From CAZEFK01 sp964511405 (lineage in GTDB: Bacteria; Pseudomonadota; Alphaproteobacteria; Elsterales; Elsteraceae), in contig CAZEFK010000001.1 in the NCBI GenBank assembly GCA_964511405.1, positions 19,466 through 83,465 of the forward strand: DNA of 64,000 nt, written 5' to 3'. Every line of letters begins with the position of its first letter. The first letter of the stretch is position 1. Below the pieces are notes generated by a model, which was not told the DNA's origin, searched no databases, and saw only the letters and a program-made list of their open reading frames with translations. Shown here piece after piece: positions 17,785 to 26,069 of the stretch. A program made the position numbers and the translations under genes.

Positions 17785-18563
17785 GCCGGCTGTTCGACGC
17801 CCTCGAGCGGGCCCGGCGCGACCGCGCCGTGCCGGCGCTGGCCGAAGGGCCGGCCGCGCCGATGGATCTCGGCCTCAAACCCGTCGACCTGGGCATCGCG
17901 ACCGAGCTGCGTCCGCGCCCGGCGGCGCGGCCCGCGCCGCGGACGCTCGGCGTGCAGCGCGAGATGGCTTCGCTGCTGGCCGCCATCCGCCCCGTGCTCG
18001 ACCAGCAAGGCTCGCTGATCGTGCATTTGACCAGCACGCTGCCGCGCGAAGGCACGTCGACGATCGCCCGCGAGCTGGCGACGGTCGCCGCACGCCAGGA
18101 CTGGTGCAAGGTGCTGATGTTGGACGCCGCCGGGCTCCGGCCCGCCAGCAGCGGCGGTCCGTCGGCCGGCGCCGGCCCCCCGCTGCTGGGCAGCTTCATG
18201 GCGCGTGGCGAGATCGCGCCGATACCGGTTCTGGCCGGACGCAACCAGATGTGGACCGCCGACCTGGTCGCCCCCAATTCGAGCTCGCCACCGGTGCAGT
18301 CGGTGCGCGACCTCTACACGGCGCTGCGCCAGCGCTACACGCTGGTGCTGGTCGACTGCCCGCCGCTCATGTCGGTCATGGAGATCGCGGCACTGTCCGA
18401 GGTGGCCGACGGCGTGATCCTGGTGGTCGCCGCCGAATCCACCCGCGTCCCGGTGATCCAGCGCGCCCGCGCCAATCTGGAAGCCGGCGGCGCCACCATC
18501 CTGGGCGTCGTCTTCAACAAGCGACGTAACTACATCCCGTCGTTCCTATACCGCTATATCTAG
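17781..18563 (+). CDS. CpsD/HfsB-like P-loop protein, degenerate tyrosine-kinase partner of Wzc
   Basis: 260-residue member of the CpsD/CapB ParA-like family that normally forms a BY-kinase with a Wzc-type membrane protein. The phosphate-binding loop reads PREGTSTIA (residues 88-96), with Thr where the Walker A lysine is expected, and the Walker A' block is VLMLDAAG (112-119). Walker B (LVLVDCPPLM) is intact. There is no C-terminal tyrosine cluster, only YRYI. It may bind nucleotide weakly or act as a structural partner like HfsB. It ends inside an inverted repeat shared with the downstream scar. Confidence 0.85.
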   Translation: MSRLFDALERARRDRAVPALAEGPAAPMDLGLKPVDLGIATELRPRPAARPAPRTLGVQREMASLLAAIRPVLDQQGSLIVHLTSTLPREGTSTIARELATVAARQDWCKVLMLDAAGLRPASSGGPSAGAGPPLLGSFMARGEIAPIPVLAGRNQMWTADLVAPNSSSPPVQSVRDLYTALRQRYTLVLVDCPPLMSVMEIAALSEVADGVILVVAAESTRVPVIQRARANLEAGGATILGVVFNKRRNYIPSFLYRYI

Positions 18564-18588
18564 GAGCGTGTCGGCGACACGCCCCTAG
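18560..18588. repeat. Inverted repeat with CTAG flanks; possible insertion-element scar and bidirectional terminator
   Basis: CTAGGAGCGTGTC (18560-18572), loop GGC, then GACACGCCCCTAG (18576-18588): a 13-bp stem with one mismatch. It contains the stop codon of the kinase-like gene and reaches the stop of the convergent response regulator. It can act as a bidirectional terminator. CTAG on both sides and a second copy of the same 13-mer at 18987 suggest target duplications plus terminal repeats of an IS5-like element, collapsed to its ends; that reading is inference. Confidence 0.6.
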
Positions 18589-18950
18589 GACTTGCGGTGT
18601 GCCGCCAGGATCTTCTCGACCTCGCGGCGCAGGACCTCGACATTGATCGGCTTGCGCATGGTGTAGTCGGCACCGGATGACTGCGCCTTGCGCAGCGCGA
18701 AGTCGGACACCGAGATCGCGATCACCGGCAGGTCCGGAAACCGGGTCTTCACGGCCGCTATGGTCTCGATCCCTTCCTTGTCGCGCATGAAGATATCGCT
18801 GATAACCAGATCCACGGCCGATGCGTCCAGGAACTGCATCAGCCCGGCGCCGTCGTCGAAGCCGTGGACGTCGTAGCCGCTGCGCTTCAGCGCCGCGGAG
18901 TACAGATTGACGATGATATCGTCGTCATCGACGATCGCGATCCGTGCCAT
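18585..18950 (-). CDS. Single-domain response regulator
   Basis: 121-residue CheY-like receiver. The acidic pocket is DDD at 8-10, the phosphoacceptor is D52 in LVISDIFM, and the conserved lysine is K100 in MRKP. There is no output domain, so it must act on a partner or as a phosphorelay shuttle. It lies alone between the kinase-like gene and the VapB antitoxin, flanked on both sides by the CTAGGAGCGTGTC motif. Cognate kinase not in sight; the hybrid kinase at 29495 is the nearest candidate but is 11 kb away. Confidence 0.92.
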   Translation of the reverse strand: MARIAIVDDDDIIVNLYSAALKRSGYDVHGFDDGAGLMQFLDASAVDLVISDIFMRDKEGIETIAAVKTRFPDLPVIAISVSDFALRKAQSSGADYTMRKPINVEVLRREVEKILAAHRKS

Positions 18951-18986
18951 CGGCGGCCATGTCCTCCAGAGCTCTTGGCCCCCACC

Positions 18987-18999
18987 CTAGGAGCGTGTC
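18987..18999. repeat. Second copy of CTAGGAGCGTGTC motif
   Basis: Identical to the left arm of the inverted repeat at 18560-18572, in the same orientation, 427 bp away. It lies between the response regulator start and the VapB gene, next to what looks like the truncated start of a VapC toxin gene. It may be the terminal repeat of a lost insertion element. Confidence 0.5.
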
Positions 19000-19077
19000 T
19001 CCGTAATGGCGAGGGCAGAGATGGGGCGTGCGGGAGCAGCGTGGCGGGCGCCGGGTTGGGCCGACGAACAGGATCAC
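19000..19077 (-). pseudogene. Possible VapC toxin remnant (start only)
   Basis: A GTG overlapping the VapB stop (minus strand, 19077-19075) opens a frame beginning MILFV, close to the usual VapC start MILVDTS. The frame then loses all PIN-domain character and runs into the CTAGGAGCGTGTC motif. No PIN acidic residues are present. This would explain an antitoxin without a toxin, but only four or five residues support it. Confidence 0.25.
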
Positions 19078-19274
19078 ATTCGCGACCGCTCGGCCTTGTA
19101 ATCGTAGGAGTCACCCCACTCCAACTTACCCATCAGATCGAGCAGGCCCTTCTGCTTACGGCGGGCAATGAACTCGCGCAGCGCCTGGGTCACCGCCGCC
19201 TTCTTGGTCCGCTCGCCGCTGACGGCAAGCGCCTCCTCCAGAAGAGCCGGATCGAGATCGAGGTTGGTCGTCAT
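19074..19274 (-). CDS. VapB-type antitoxin, apparently orphan
   Basis: 66-residue protein of the DUF2191/VapB family: an N-terminal ribbon-helix-helix-like part (MTTNLDLDPALLEEALAVSG, then TKKAAVTQALREFIARR) and a C-terminal toxin-binding segment (LLDLMGKLEWGDSYDYKAER). VapB antitoxins bind their own operator and neutralise a PIN-domain RNase. A VapC gene would be expected directly downstream but only a remnant start is visible. The ATG at 19274 is chosen because homologues start there; an upstream in-frame extension to 19400 looks non-coding. Confidence 0.85.
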   Translation of the reverse strand: MTTNLDLDPALLEEALAVSGERTKKAAVTQALREFIARRKQKGLLDLMGKLEWGDSYDYKAERSRM

Positions 19275-19353
19275 GTGTGAACCCCCGCACAGTAGGTGGT
19301 ACAAGACGAACGCCGGCTCAAGCCTGCCGGACAGGGGGAACCGGCCGACCTCG

Positions 19354-22254
19354 TCAAGGCGCCGCCAGCGCGTCGACCAACGGCGTGCGGCGCATCGCAC
19401 CCGGCGGACCGGTCAGCCGAAGCCCGACTTCCGGCAGTCCTGCGGGGCCATCCACGTGCGCCGTCACGGTCAGATCGGCATCGCCGACATTCAGGTCGAC
19501 GCTGCCGCGCACCGCCAAGGTCCCAGCGGGGCCGGAGCCCTCCAGATGCTCGATGCGGGCAATCCCGTCGGCCAGCCGGACCTGCCCGGTCGCCGTCGCG
19601 ATCCGGCTGGACCCGCGGTCCAGGGCCGCGGTCGCGCCGTCGCGGTCGGCTGTGGCCAGGGCCGGGCCGAGCGCGGCCAAGTCGATGCCGGCCACGGTCC
19701 CGCCCTGCGCCGACAGCTCGATCGACCCCGCCAGCCCGGCCACGAGTGCGGCTGCGGTGGTGCCGCTGGTCGACAGTTGGGCTGTGCCGTCGATGGCAAA
19801 CCCAGACAAGCCGAGCAGCGGCAGATGGGCGGCCAGGCGGTCGAACGGCAACCCGGCGATCGACAGGTCGGCCTTGAGATCGCTGCCCAGGCCGAGACGC
19901 GCCGTGCCGGCCAGGGTCGCACCCTGCCAGCCGATGCCGATCCGGTCCAACGTCAAGCCCGCGTGGTCGAGCTTGCCCTGCAGATCGATGGCGTCGAACG
20001 CCTCGCCCGCGGCGCGTACAGCTTTGGCCGCAAGCGCCAGCTGCATCGAGCGCGCCCCATCCGGCATCGGCAGGCCGACCGCGATGCGGCCGAGCACCGC
20101 ATCGAGATCAAGCTGGTCGAAGGACAAGGTCAAGGACGGCGGCGCGTCGGCCGGCACCGCGATGCTGCCGGTGAACCGGTCCGACCCTAGAGTGCCGGCC
20201 AGGTCGTCGAAGCGGGCGCCGCCGCCGCCGAGCGTCAAGGTGGCCTTGGCGGCGACCGGGACGGCCGCACCCGGCGCCGGCGCCGGCACCCCGGCCAGGG
20301 TCGCGATCAGCCGCGCCGCGTCGGGATGATCCGCCTCGAGCAGCGCGCTGCCACGGCCGCCGAGCAGGTCGCCCTGCCCGTTCAAGCGGATCCGCGCACC
20401 GGCGGCACCGCCGTCGCCGGTGACGGCCAGCTGGTCCAAGCGTCCTTCGACGCTAAGGGACGCCCCGAGCTTTGGCAGCGACGTCGCAGGCAGGCCCAGG
20501 GCCCGCATTGTGTCCGCCCCTTGCTCGGCCCGGATGTCGAGCGTCACATCGACACTGGGCGGCCAGGCCTGACGGCCAAGCACGCCGGCCATGGCAAAGC
20601 TGGCGCCCGCCAGGTCTGCGCTGGTCAGTTCCTTGATGGTCAAGGCCCCCGCGGCAAGGGTCAGGTCGGCCACCACATCCCGCGCGGTCACCCCGGCCAG
20701 GACCAGGGTGCCGATGCGGGCCTGCAGGTTGGCATCAAAACCCAAGAGCCAGCCGAGCGGCGCCGGGCCGCCAAGCGGCACCCCGCCGATCGCCAGCCGG
20801 TCCACGACCAGGTTGGCGCCGATCGCCGGCCGTTCATGCAGCGCCACCACCAGGCCGCCGGTCAGCCGGCTCTGGTCGAAGCGCAGATCGATCTGGTCCA
20901 GCTGCACGGTCTGGGCATCGGCCGTGACGCTGGCCGTCAGCGACACGCCGCGGCGGTTCCACAGCGGGCTTCCCGGATCGGGCCCCCGTTCGAGCCAGGC
21001 CAGCACGCCGCTCAACGCGTCGGCGCCGCCCTCGACCGTGCCGGCGAAGCGGCCTGCGCGCAGATCGACGCTGCCCGCCACCGACAGATCGGCGCCGCCC
21101 GGAAACTGCGCCGTGAGCTGGGTGAGATCCAGCCGTCCCGCCGGATCGAGCGTTCCGGCCAGCCGTCCCTGCCGCACCACGCCGCCACGCCAGATCACGG
21201 CCTCACCCCCGAGGTCGAGCGTGCCGCGCCAGCCCGCCAATGCCGCCGCCCGCCCGTCGGCAGAAAGCGGCAGGGTGAGCCAGGGGTCCAGATCGAAGCG
21301 GGTCGACCGCAACGCGATCTCAGCCGCCGGCGTCGCGCCGCCGATGAGCGCGACCCGCCCGGCAAGCCGGCTCTCGCCGAGCGCGGCACTGACCTGGTCC
21401 AGAACAACGCTGTCCGGGCCGACGCGGACGGTGGCGTCGAGGCTGCCGCTCTCGATCGTGGCAGGCGCGTCCTTGGCCGGTGCCGGCCAGCCGGCGAGCG
21501 CGCTGAGGTGGCGCAGGTCGGCATGCAGCTTGGCCGCCAGAGGTGCCGCCTGGGCCGGGTCGACGGTGCCCGACAGCCGCAGCAGCAGGGCATCGCCCTG
21601 TAGCCCGACGGTGCCGCCCAGCGATCGGCGCCCCGACGGCGTCGGCGCGCCGAGCTGCAGCGCGGCCTTGACCGGCCATCCCCGCCAGCGGCCGCCGGCA
21701 TCGACCTGCAGGCCGCCGGCCGGCGCATCCGCGGTGATCTCGGCATCCATCGCCTCGATCACCTGCTCGCCGCCAGCGCCATGCCAGCGCAGCCTGCCGT
21801 CGACCAGGATCGAGCGGGTGACCTGGAGATGGTCGCCGCCAGCCCCGGCGAGATCCCAGTTCGGCCGGCCCGCAACCGTCTCGACGAGCATATCAGGCTC
21901 GACCAGCACCAGCGACGAGGCGACCAGCTGGCCGGTCAGCAGATCGGCCAGCGACAGATCGGCATTGATGGTCCGGATATGGGCCATCTCCGCCTGGCTG
22001 CCGCCGGCCGCATTGGCGATGTGCACATCCTCCGCCGACAAACTCGGCCTCGGCAGCAGCCGCAGGCGGATCGGCCCGCGGATGGCGACCGGACGGCCGG
22101 TCAGCTCGCGGGCGGCGGCTTCGAACGCGGGCCGGTAGCGGTTCCAGTCGACCAACAGCGGCCCGATCGCCGCGGTCGCGACCACGAGCAGTACCAAAAC
22201 GGCGGCGGCGGCGATCCAGACCCAAGGCAGGGACCCGCCATCGTCGGCGGGCAG
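19354..22254 (-). CDS. AsmA family protein (start uncertain)
   Basis: About 966 residues. One membrane helix right at the start (WVWIAAAAVLVLLVVATAAI) is followed by the AsmA N-terminal domain (YRPAFEAAARELTGRPVAIR) and long repetitive beta-rich LptD/Tam-like repeats, ending in the AsmA_2 region. AsmA-like proteins span the periplasm and take part in lipid transport to the outer membrane. No in-frame ATG, GTG or TTG exists between the Nudix stop region and the helix; the nearest options are CTG at 22254 or 22230, or a frameshift. The Nudix gene lies just upstream on the same strand. Confidence 0.85.
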   Translation of the reverse strand: MPADDGGSLPWVWIAAAAVLVLLVVATAAIGPLLVDWNRYRPAFEAAARELTGRPVAIRGPIRLRLLPRPSLSAEDVHIANAAGGSQAEMAHIRTINADLSLADLLTGQLVASSLVLVEPDMLVETVAGRPNWDLAGAGGDHLQVTRSILVDGRLRWHGAGGEQVIEAMDAEITADAPAGGLQVDAGGRWRGWPVKAALQLGAPTPSGRRSLGGTVGLQGDALLLRLSGTVDPAQAAPLAAKLHADLRHLSALAGWPAPAKDAPATIESGSLDATVRVGPDSVVLDQVSAALGESRLAGRVALIGGATPAAEIALRSTRFDLDPWLTLPLSADGRAAALAGWRGTLDLGGEAVIWRGGVVRQGRLAGTLDPAGRLDLTQLTAQFPGGADLSVAGSVDLRAGRFAGTVEGGADALSGVLAWLERGPDPGSPLWNRRGVSLTASVTADAQTVQLDQIDLRFDQSRLTGGLVVALHERPAIGANLVVDRLAIGGVPLGGPAPLGWLLGFDANLQARIGTLVLAGVTARDVVADLTLAAGALTIKELTSADLAGASFAMAGVLGRQAWPPSVDVTLDIRAEQGADTMRALGLPATSLPKLGASLSVEGRLDQLAVTGDGGAAGARIRLNGQGDLLGGRGSALLEADHPDAARLIATLAGVPAPAPGAAVPVAAKATLTLGGGGARFDDLAGTLGSDRFTGSIAVPADAPPSLTLSFDQLDLDAVLGRIAVGLPMPDGARSMQLALAAKAVRAAGEAFDAIDLQGKLDHAGLTLDRIGIGWQGATLAGTARLGLGSDLKADLSIAGLPFDRLAAHLPLLGLSGFAIDGTAQLSTSGTTAAALVAGLAGSIELSAQGGTVAGIDLAALGPALATADRDGATAALDRGSSRIATATGQVRLADGIARIEHLEGSGPAGTLAVRGSVDLNVGDADLTVTAHVDGPAGLPEVGLRLTGPPGAMRRTPLVDALAAP

Positions 22255-22337
22255 CGTGGGGGACGGGCCGAACGTCTGGGGTGGACGACGGCCGAAGGAC
22301 GGTTCGATCCCGGCGCGGCGCCGGTCGACGTCGCGAG

Positions 22338-22946
22338 CTATGGCCGGACACCCAGCTCGGCCAGCAGGCGCTCGCGCAGCGGCTGCAGCGCCGCCTCGCG
22401 GCTGGCCACGACGTGGAGGGCCGCGGCGTGGACCGCGGCGACATGGTAGGCCTGGAACTTCAGGCGGCCGTGGCGCAGGTCGGCCACCAGACGATCGAAC
22501 GGCTTGCGGTAGACCTCGATGTCCTCGCCGGGATCGAGTTCGATGCCGCCGATCTCGGCCACCGGAAACGCCAGGTAGGTCCAGATCCGGTTGGTCTGGA
22601 CGGCGGGATTGGCCCAGGTCTCGGCCAGCTCGGTCCAGGCGCCGCCACCATAGCCGGTCTCCTCGGCCAGCTCGCGCTGCGCGGTCGACAGGGCGTTGGC
22701 GTCCTTGGTCTCGATCACGCCGCTGGGCAGGCCGGGGATCACGCGCTGGGCGCCGTGGCGGTATTCGCGGACCAGGATGGCCTCGCCGTCGGCGGTCAGC
22801 GCCACGACATTGATCCAATCCGGCCATTCCAGGATGTGATAGCCGGTCAGCACATGGCCGCGCGCCGTTACGCACTCATCCGTGCGCAGGGTCATCCAGC
22901 GATCCCGGTAGGTGATGTGGCTTGACTTGACCGTCCACGGTTTCAT
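22338..22946 (-). CDS. Nudix hydrolase (ADP-ribose pyrophosphatase-like)
   Basis: 202-residue Nudix hydrolase, probably cleaving a nucleoside diphosphate derivative such as ADP-ribose. The Nudix box is recognisable as GVIETK then AQRELAEETGY around residues 77-100, with the REL-EE-G core intact; the spacing upstream is one residue longer than the consensus and the first glutamate position is less clear. The preceding part (INVVALTADGEAILVREYRHG) is typical of NUDT5-like enzymes. It shares the strand with the FAD oxidase upstream (21 nt gap) and AsmA downstream. Confidence 0.88.
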   Translation of the reverse strand: MKPWTVKSSHITYRDRWMTLRTDECVTARGHVLTGYHILEWPDWINVVALTADGEAILVREYRHGAQRVIPGLPSGVIETKDANALSTAQRELAEETGYGGGAWTELAETWANPAVQTNRIWTYLAFPVAEIGGIELDPGEDIEVYRKPFDRLVADLRHGRLKFQAYHVAAVHAAALHVVASREAALQPLRERLLAELGVRP

Positions 22947-22967
22947 GACGCCACTCCGGGGCAGGGG

Positions 22968-24374
22968 TCAGAGACGGACGATCTTGCCGGGATTGAGCAG
23001 GTTGGCCGGATCGAGCGCGCGCTTGATCTGGCGCATCACGCTGAGCGCCTCGCCATGCTCGGCGACCAGGAAGTCCATCTTGCCATAGCCGACCCCATGC
23101 TCGCCGGTACAGGTTCCGTCCATCGCCAGCGCCCGCCGCACCAGCCGGTCGTTGAGCCGGCTGGCTTCGGCGATTTCCTCCGGCTTGTCGGGATCGACCA
23201 GGAACGACAGGTGGAAATTGCCGTCGCCGACATGGCCGACCAGCGGCCCCAGCATCGTCGATGCCTGAAGGTCGGCCTTGGTCTCGGCGATGCACTCGGC
23301 CAGGCGGCTGATCGGCACGCAGACATCGGTCGCCCAGCCTTTCGACCCCGGCTTCAGCGCCAGGGCCGCGTAATAGGCCTTGTGCCGCGCCTCCCACAGC
23401 CGCGTGCGATCCTCCTGGCGGGTCGCCCAGCGGAAATCGGCCGCGCCGTTCTCCGATGCCAGCGCCTGGACCTGCTCGGCCTGCTCGACCACGCCGCGCT
23501 CGGTGCCGTGGAATTCGAAGAACAGGGTCGACGCCACCGGATAGTCGGTCTTCGAATAGCGGTTGACGGCATCCATCATGACGTCGTCCAGCAGCTCCAT
23601 GCGGGCGACCGGAATGCCCGACTGGATGACCTGGATCACGGTGTCGACCGCGGCGCCGAGGCTCGGGAACGACACGACCGCGGCCGAAACCGCCTCCGGG
23701 ACGGCATAGAGCCGGAGCGTGACCTCGGTGATCACGCCCAGCGTGCCCTCCGAGCCCACGAACAGGCGCGTGAGGTCGTAGCCGGCGGCCGACTTGCGGC
23801 TGCGGCGGGCGGTGCGGATGATCCGGCCGTCGGCCAGCACCACCGTCAGCGCCAGCACGTTCTCGCGCATCGTGCCGTAGCGCACGGCGTTGGTGCCCGA
23901 GGCCCGGGTCGCCGCCATGCCGCCCAGCGACGCGTCGGCACCGGGATCGATCGGGAAGAACAGGCCCGAGCTCTTGAGATGCGCGTTGAGCGCCTTGCGG
24001 GTCAGGCCGGCCTCGACCGTGACGTCCATGTCCTCGGGGCTGAGCCGCAGGACGCGGGTCATGCCCGACAGGTCGATGGACACGCCGCCCGCGAGCGCCG
24101 CCACCTGGCCTTCCAGCGACGTGCCGGTGCCGAAGGGAATGATCGGGACGCCATGCTCGGCGCAGATGCGCACGACGGCGGCGACCTCGTCGGTGGATTC
24201 GACGAACGCGACGGCATCGGGCGGAAACGCGGCATGGTAGGACTCGTCACGGCCGTGCTGCTCACGCACCGCCGCCGCGGTCGACAGCCGGCTGCCCAGC
24301 AGCGCGCCCAGCGCTGCGATCGCTGACGTGGTCGCGGTCGGCGCCGCAGCCGGCTTGAGCATCACCTCCGCCAT
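22968..24374 (-). CDS. FAD-binding oxidase (D-lactate dehydrogenase/GlcD family)
   Basis: 468-residue flavoprotein of the vanillyl-alcohol oxidase superfamily, oxidising a 2-hydroxy acid such as D-lactate or glycolate. The FAD-binding PCMH domain is in the N-terminal half (VPIIPFGTGTSLEGQ, DPGADASLGGMAATRASGTN, FVGSEGTLGVITE) and the FAD-oxidase C domain carries GHVGDGNFHL and GTCTGEHGVGYGK. The ATG at 24374 is chosen over 24425 and 24392 because an AGGGGA site sits 4 nt before it. Substrate cannot be fixed from sequence. Confidence 0.92.
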   Translation of the reverse strand: MAEVMLKPAAAPTATTSAIAALGALLGSRLSTAAAVREQHGRDESYHAAFPPDAVAFVESTDEVAAVVRICAEHGVPIIPFGTGTSLEGQVAALAGGVSIDLSGMTRVLRLSPEDMDVTVEAGLTRKALNAHLKSSGLFFPIDPGADASLGGMAATRASGTNAVRYGTMRENVLALTVVLADGRIIRTARRSRKSAAGYDLTRLFVGSEGTLGVITEVTLRLYAVPEAVSAAVVSFPSLGAAVDTVIQVIQSGIPVARMELLDDVMMDAVNRYSKTDYPVASTLFFEFHGTERGVVEQAEQVQALASENGAADFRWATRQEDRTRLWEARHKAYYAALALKPGSKGWATDVCVPISRLAECIAETKADLQASTMLGPLVGHVGDGNFHLSFLVDPDKPEEIAEASRLNDRLVRRALAMDGTCTGEHGVGYGKMDFLVAEHGEALSVMRQIKRALDPANLLNPGKIVRL

Positions 24375-24536
24375 GCCGTCCCCTTGGCTCATGCCCCGCG
24401 GGCCCGTGCCCGTCGGAACCCACACGTACCCTTCGCCCCGACGTCACGCAAGGCGGCGCATTTGCATGGGCCCCAGGTTTGCAAGCAAGGCTCGCGACCG
24501 CCCAGGATGGTCAGGACGACAAACGCGCCACGCCTG

Positions 24537-25160
24537 TCAGCGCACCACCGCGCCGACCATCAGCCGCAGGCCGAGGGCGGCCATCACGGTCGCCGCGACG
24601 CGGTCGATGGCTGCCTTGGCCCGCAGATAGGCCGCGCGCGGCCGTGCTGACGAGAACGCCACGGCAACGACGGTGTACCAGCCGGCCTCCACCGCGAAGA
24701 TCAAGGGCAGCAGCACCGGCCCGAGCCAGGCCGGCGGCGCCGCCGGCAGCAGGGCCGCAACGATGGTGGCGTAGAACAGCAGGGCCTTGGGATTGCTGAG
24801 CTGGGTCCCGAGCGCCAGCCAGAAGGCACGCGTGCCGCCGCCGTCGAGCACCGCGCCCATGGCCATGGGCGTCGCCGCGCCCCGCCACAGCCGGACCGCC
24901 AGATACAAGAGGTACAGGCCACCGGCCAGCTTCAGCCCGGCCGCCAGCCATCCCGCCTCGGCCAGCAGCGCCTGGAGGCCGATCAGTGCCAGGGTCGCCA
25001 GGATCACACTGCCGGTCCCCATGCCGGCCGCCGCCGCCAGTCCGGCACGGCGCGACTGCGCCACCGCCGTGCGCGCGACCAGCACGAAGCTCGGGCCCGG
25101 GCTGATGGCACCGATCGCAATGGCGCCGAGGATCGCGAGAATTGCAAGGCCGGTCTGCAT
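24537..25160 (-). CDS. LysE/RhtB family exporter
   Basis: 207-residue inner-membrane exporter with about six hydrophobic segments. The family motif SPGPSFVLVARTA occurs at residues about 20-32 and the NPKALLFYAT motif near 123-132. Members export amino acids such as lysine, threonine or homoserine lactone. Substrate unknown. A second LysE-family gene lies at 43477-44106. Confidence 0.92.
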   Translation of the reverse strand: MQTGLAILAILGAIAIGAISPGPSFVLVARTAVAQSRRAGLAAAAGMGTGSVILATLALIGLQALLAEAGWLAAGLKLAGGLYLLYLAVRLWRGAATPMAMGAVLDGGGTRAFWLALGTQLSNPKALLFYATIVAALLPAAPPAWLGPVLLPLIFAVEAGWYTVVAVAFSSARPRAAYLRAKAAIDRVAATVMAALGLRLMVGAVVR

Positions 25161-25309
25161 GGGGCTCCTCCGTTTTCGATTCAGTCACGCTTCGCGCTTA
25201 GTCTATCGTTGCGCCATCTTACCGCAGCGCAGCAAGGAGATCGCGCCGGCGGACGTCCCACCGCCGGCGCGGGTCGCGTGACCTGTACGAGGAGACGAGG
25301 GTCTTGACC

Positions 25310-26056
25310 ATGAGCTTGTGGGGCAGACTGATCGGCGGCGCGGCCGGCTTCGCCCTCGGCGGCCCGCTCGGCGCGCTGGTAGGCGCGGTCGCCGGCTTCG
25401 CCGCCGACATGCTCGGGCAAGGCGGGATGCCGGACGACGCGCCGCCCGACAACACCCGCTCGATCGCGTTCACGATCGGGGTCATCGCCCTCGGCGCCAA
25501 GATGGCCAAGGCCGACGGCGAGGTCACGGGCGACGAGGTCATGGCCTTCCGCGAAGTGTTTCAGGTCGCACCAGAGGAGAGCGCCAACGTCCAGTGGGTG
25601 TTCGAGCGGGCGATGCGCGATACCGCCGGCTACGACGCCTATGCCCGCCAGATCGCCGGCCTGTTCCGCGACAACCCGGCGGTGCTGGAAGAGGTTGTCG
25701 GCGGGCTGTTCCACATTGCCAAGGCCGACGGCATCGTGACTCCGGCCGAAATCGACTATCTGCGCAGCGTCGCGCGGATCTTCGGCTTCGACGACGCCAA
25801 GTTCGAGCGCCTGCGGCGCATCCATCTGGGCTACGACCAGGCGGCCGAGGACGATCCTTACGAGGTGCTGGAGGCCTCGCCGGACGACGACGACGAGGCC
25901 TTGCATGCGGCCTATCGCCGGCTGGTGCGCGAGAACCATCCGGACATGCTGATCGCCAGCGGCGTGCCGCCCCAGGCGATCGCCGTGGCGACCGCGAAGC
26001 TGGCGGCGATCAACGCGGCCTGGCGGCAGGTGCGCCGCGAGCGCGGAATGAAGTGA
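25310..26056 (+). CDS. DjlA-like protein with TerB and J domains
   Basis: 248-residue co-chaperone-like protein. It has a Gly/Ala-rich N-terminal hydrophobic segment (LIGGAAGFALGGPLGALVGA) that may insert in the membrane, a TerB-like helical domain (residues about 50-165) with an acidic metal-binding-like KADGEVT repeat (also KADGIVT), and a C-terminal J domain with the HPD motif in RENHPDM near residue 217. J domains stimulate DnaK ATPase. The ATG at 25310 is preferred to the TTG two codons earlier because of the CGAGGG site 8 nt upstream. uup follows 13 nt later. Confidence 0.92.
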   Translation: MSLWGRLIGGAAGFALGGPLGALVGAVAGFAADMLGQGGMPDDAPPDNTRSIAFTIGVIALGAKMAKADGEVTGDEVMAFREVFQVAPEESANVQWVFERAMRDTAGYDAYARQIAGLFRDNPAVLEEVVGGLFHIAKADGIVTPAEIDYLRSVARIFGFDDAKFERLRRIHLGYDQAAEDDPYEVLEASPDDDDEALHAAYRRLVRENHPDMLIASGVPPQAIAVATAKLAAINAAWRQVRRERGMK

Positions 26057-26069
26057 CGACTCTCGAACG

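Noticed and set aside
16642..18563. Exosortase-linked EPS system
   Set aside because: The ATPase and kinase-like genes resemble exosortase-associated ones, but there is no exosortase or PEP-CTERM protein in the window.
18585..18950. Response regulator as cargo of a mobile element
   Set aside because: Flanking 13-mers are suggestive, but no transposase or matching opposite end supports an intact element.
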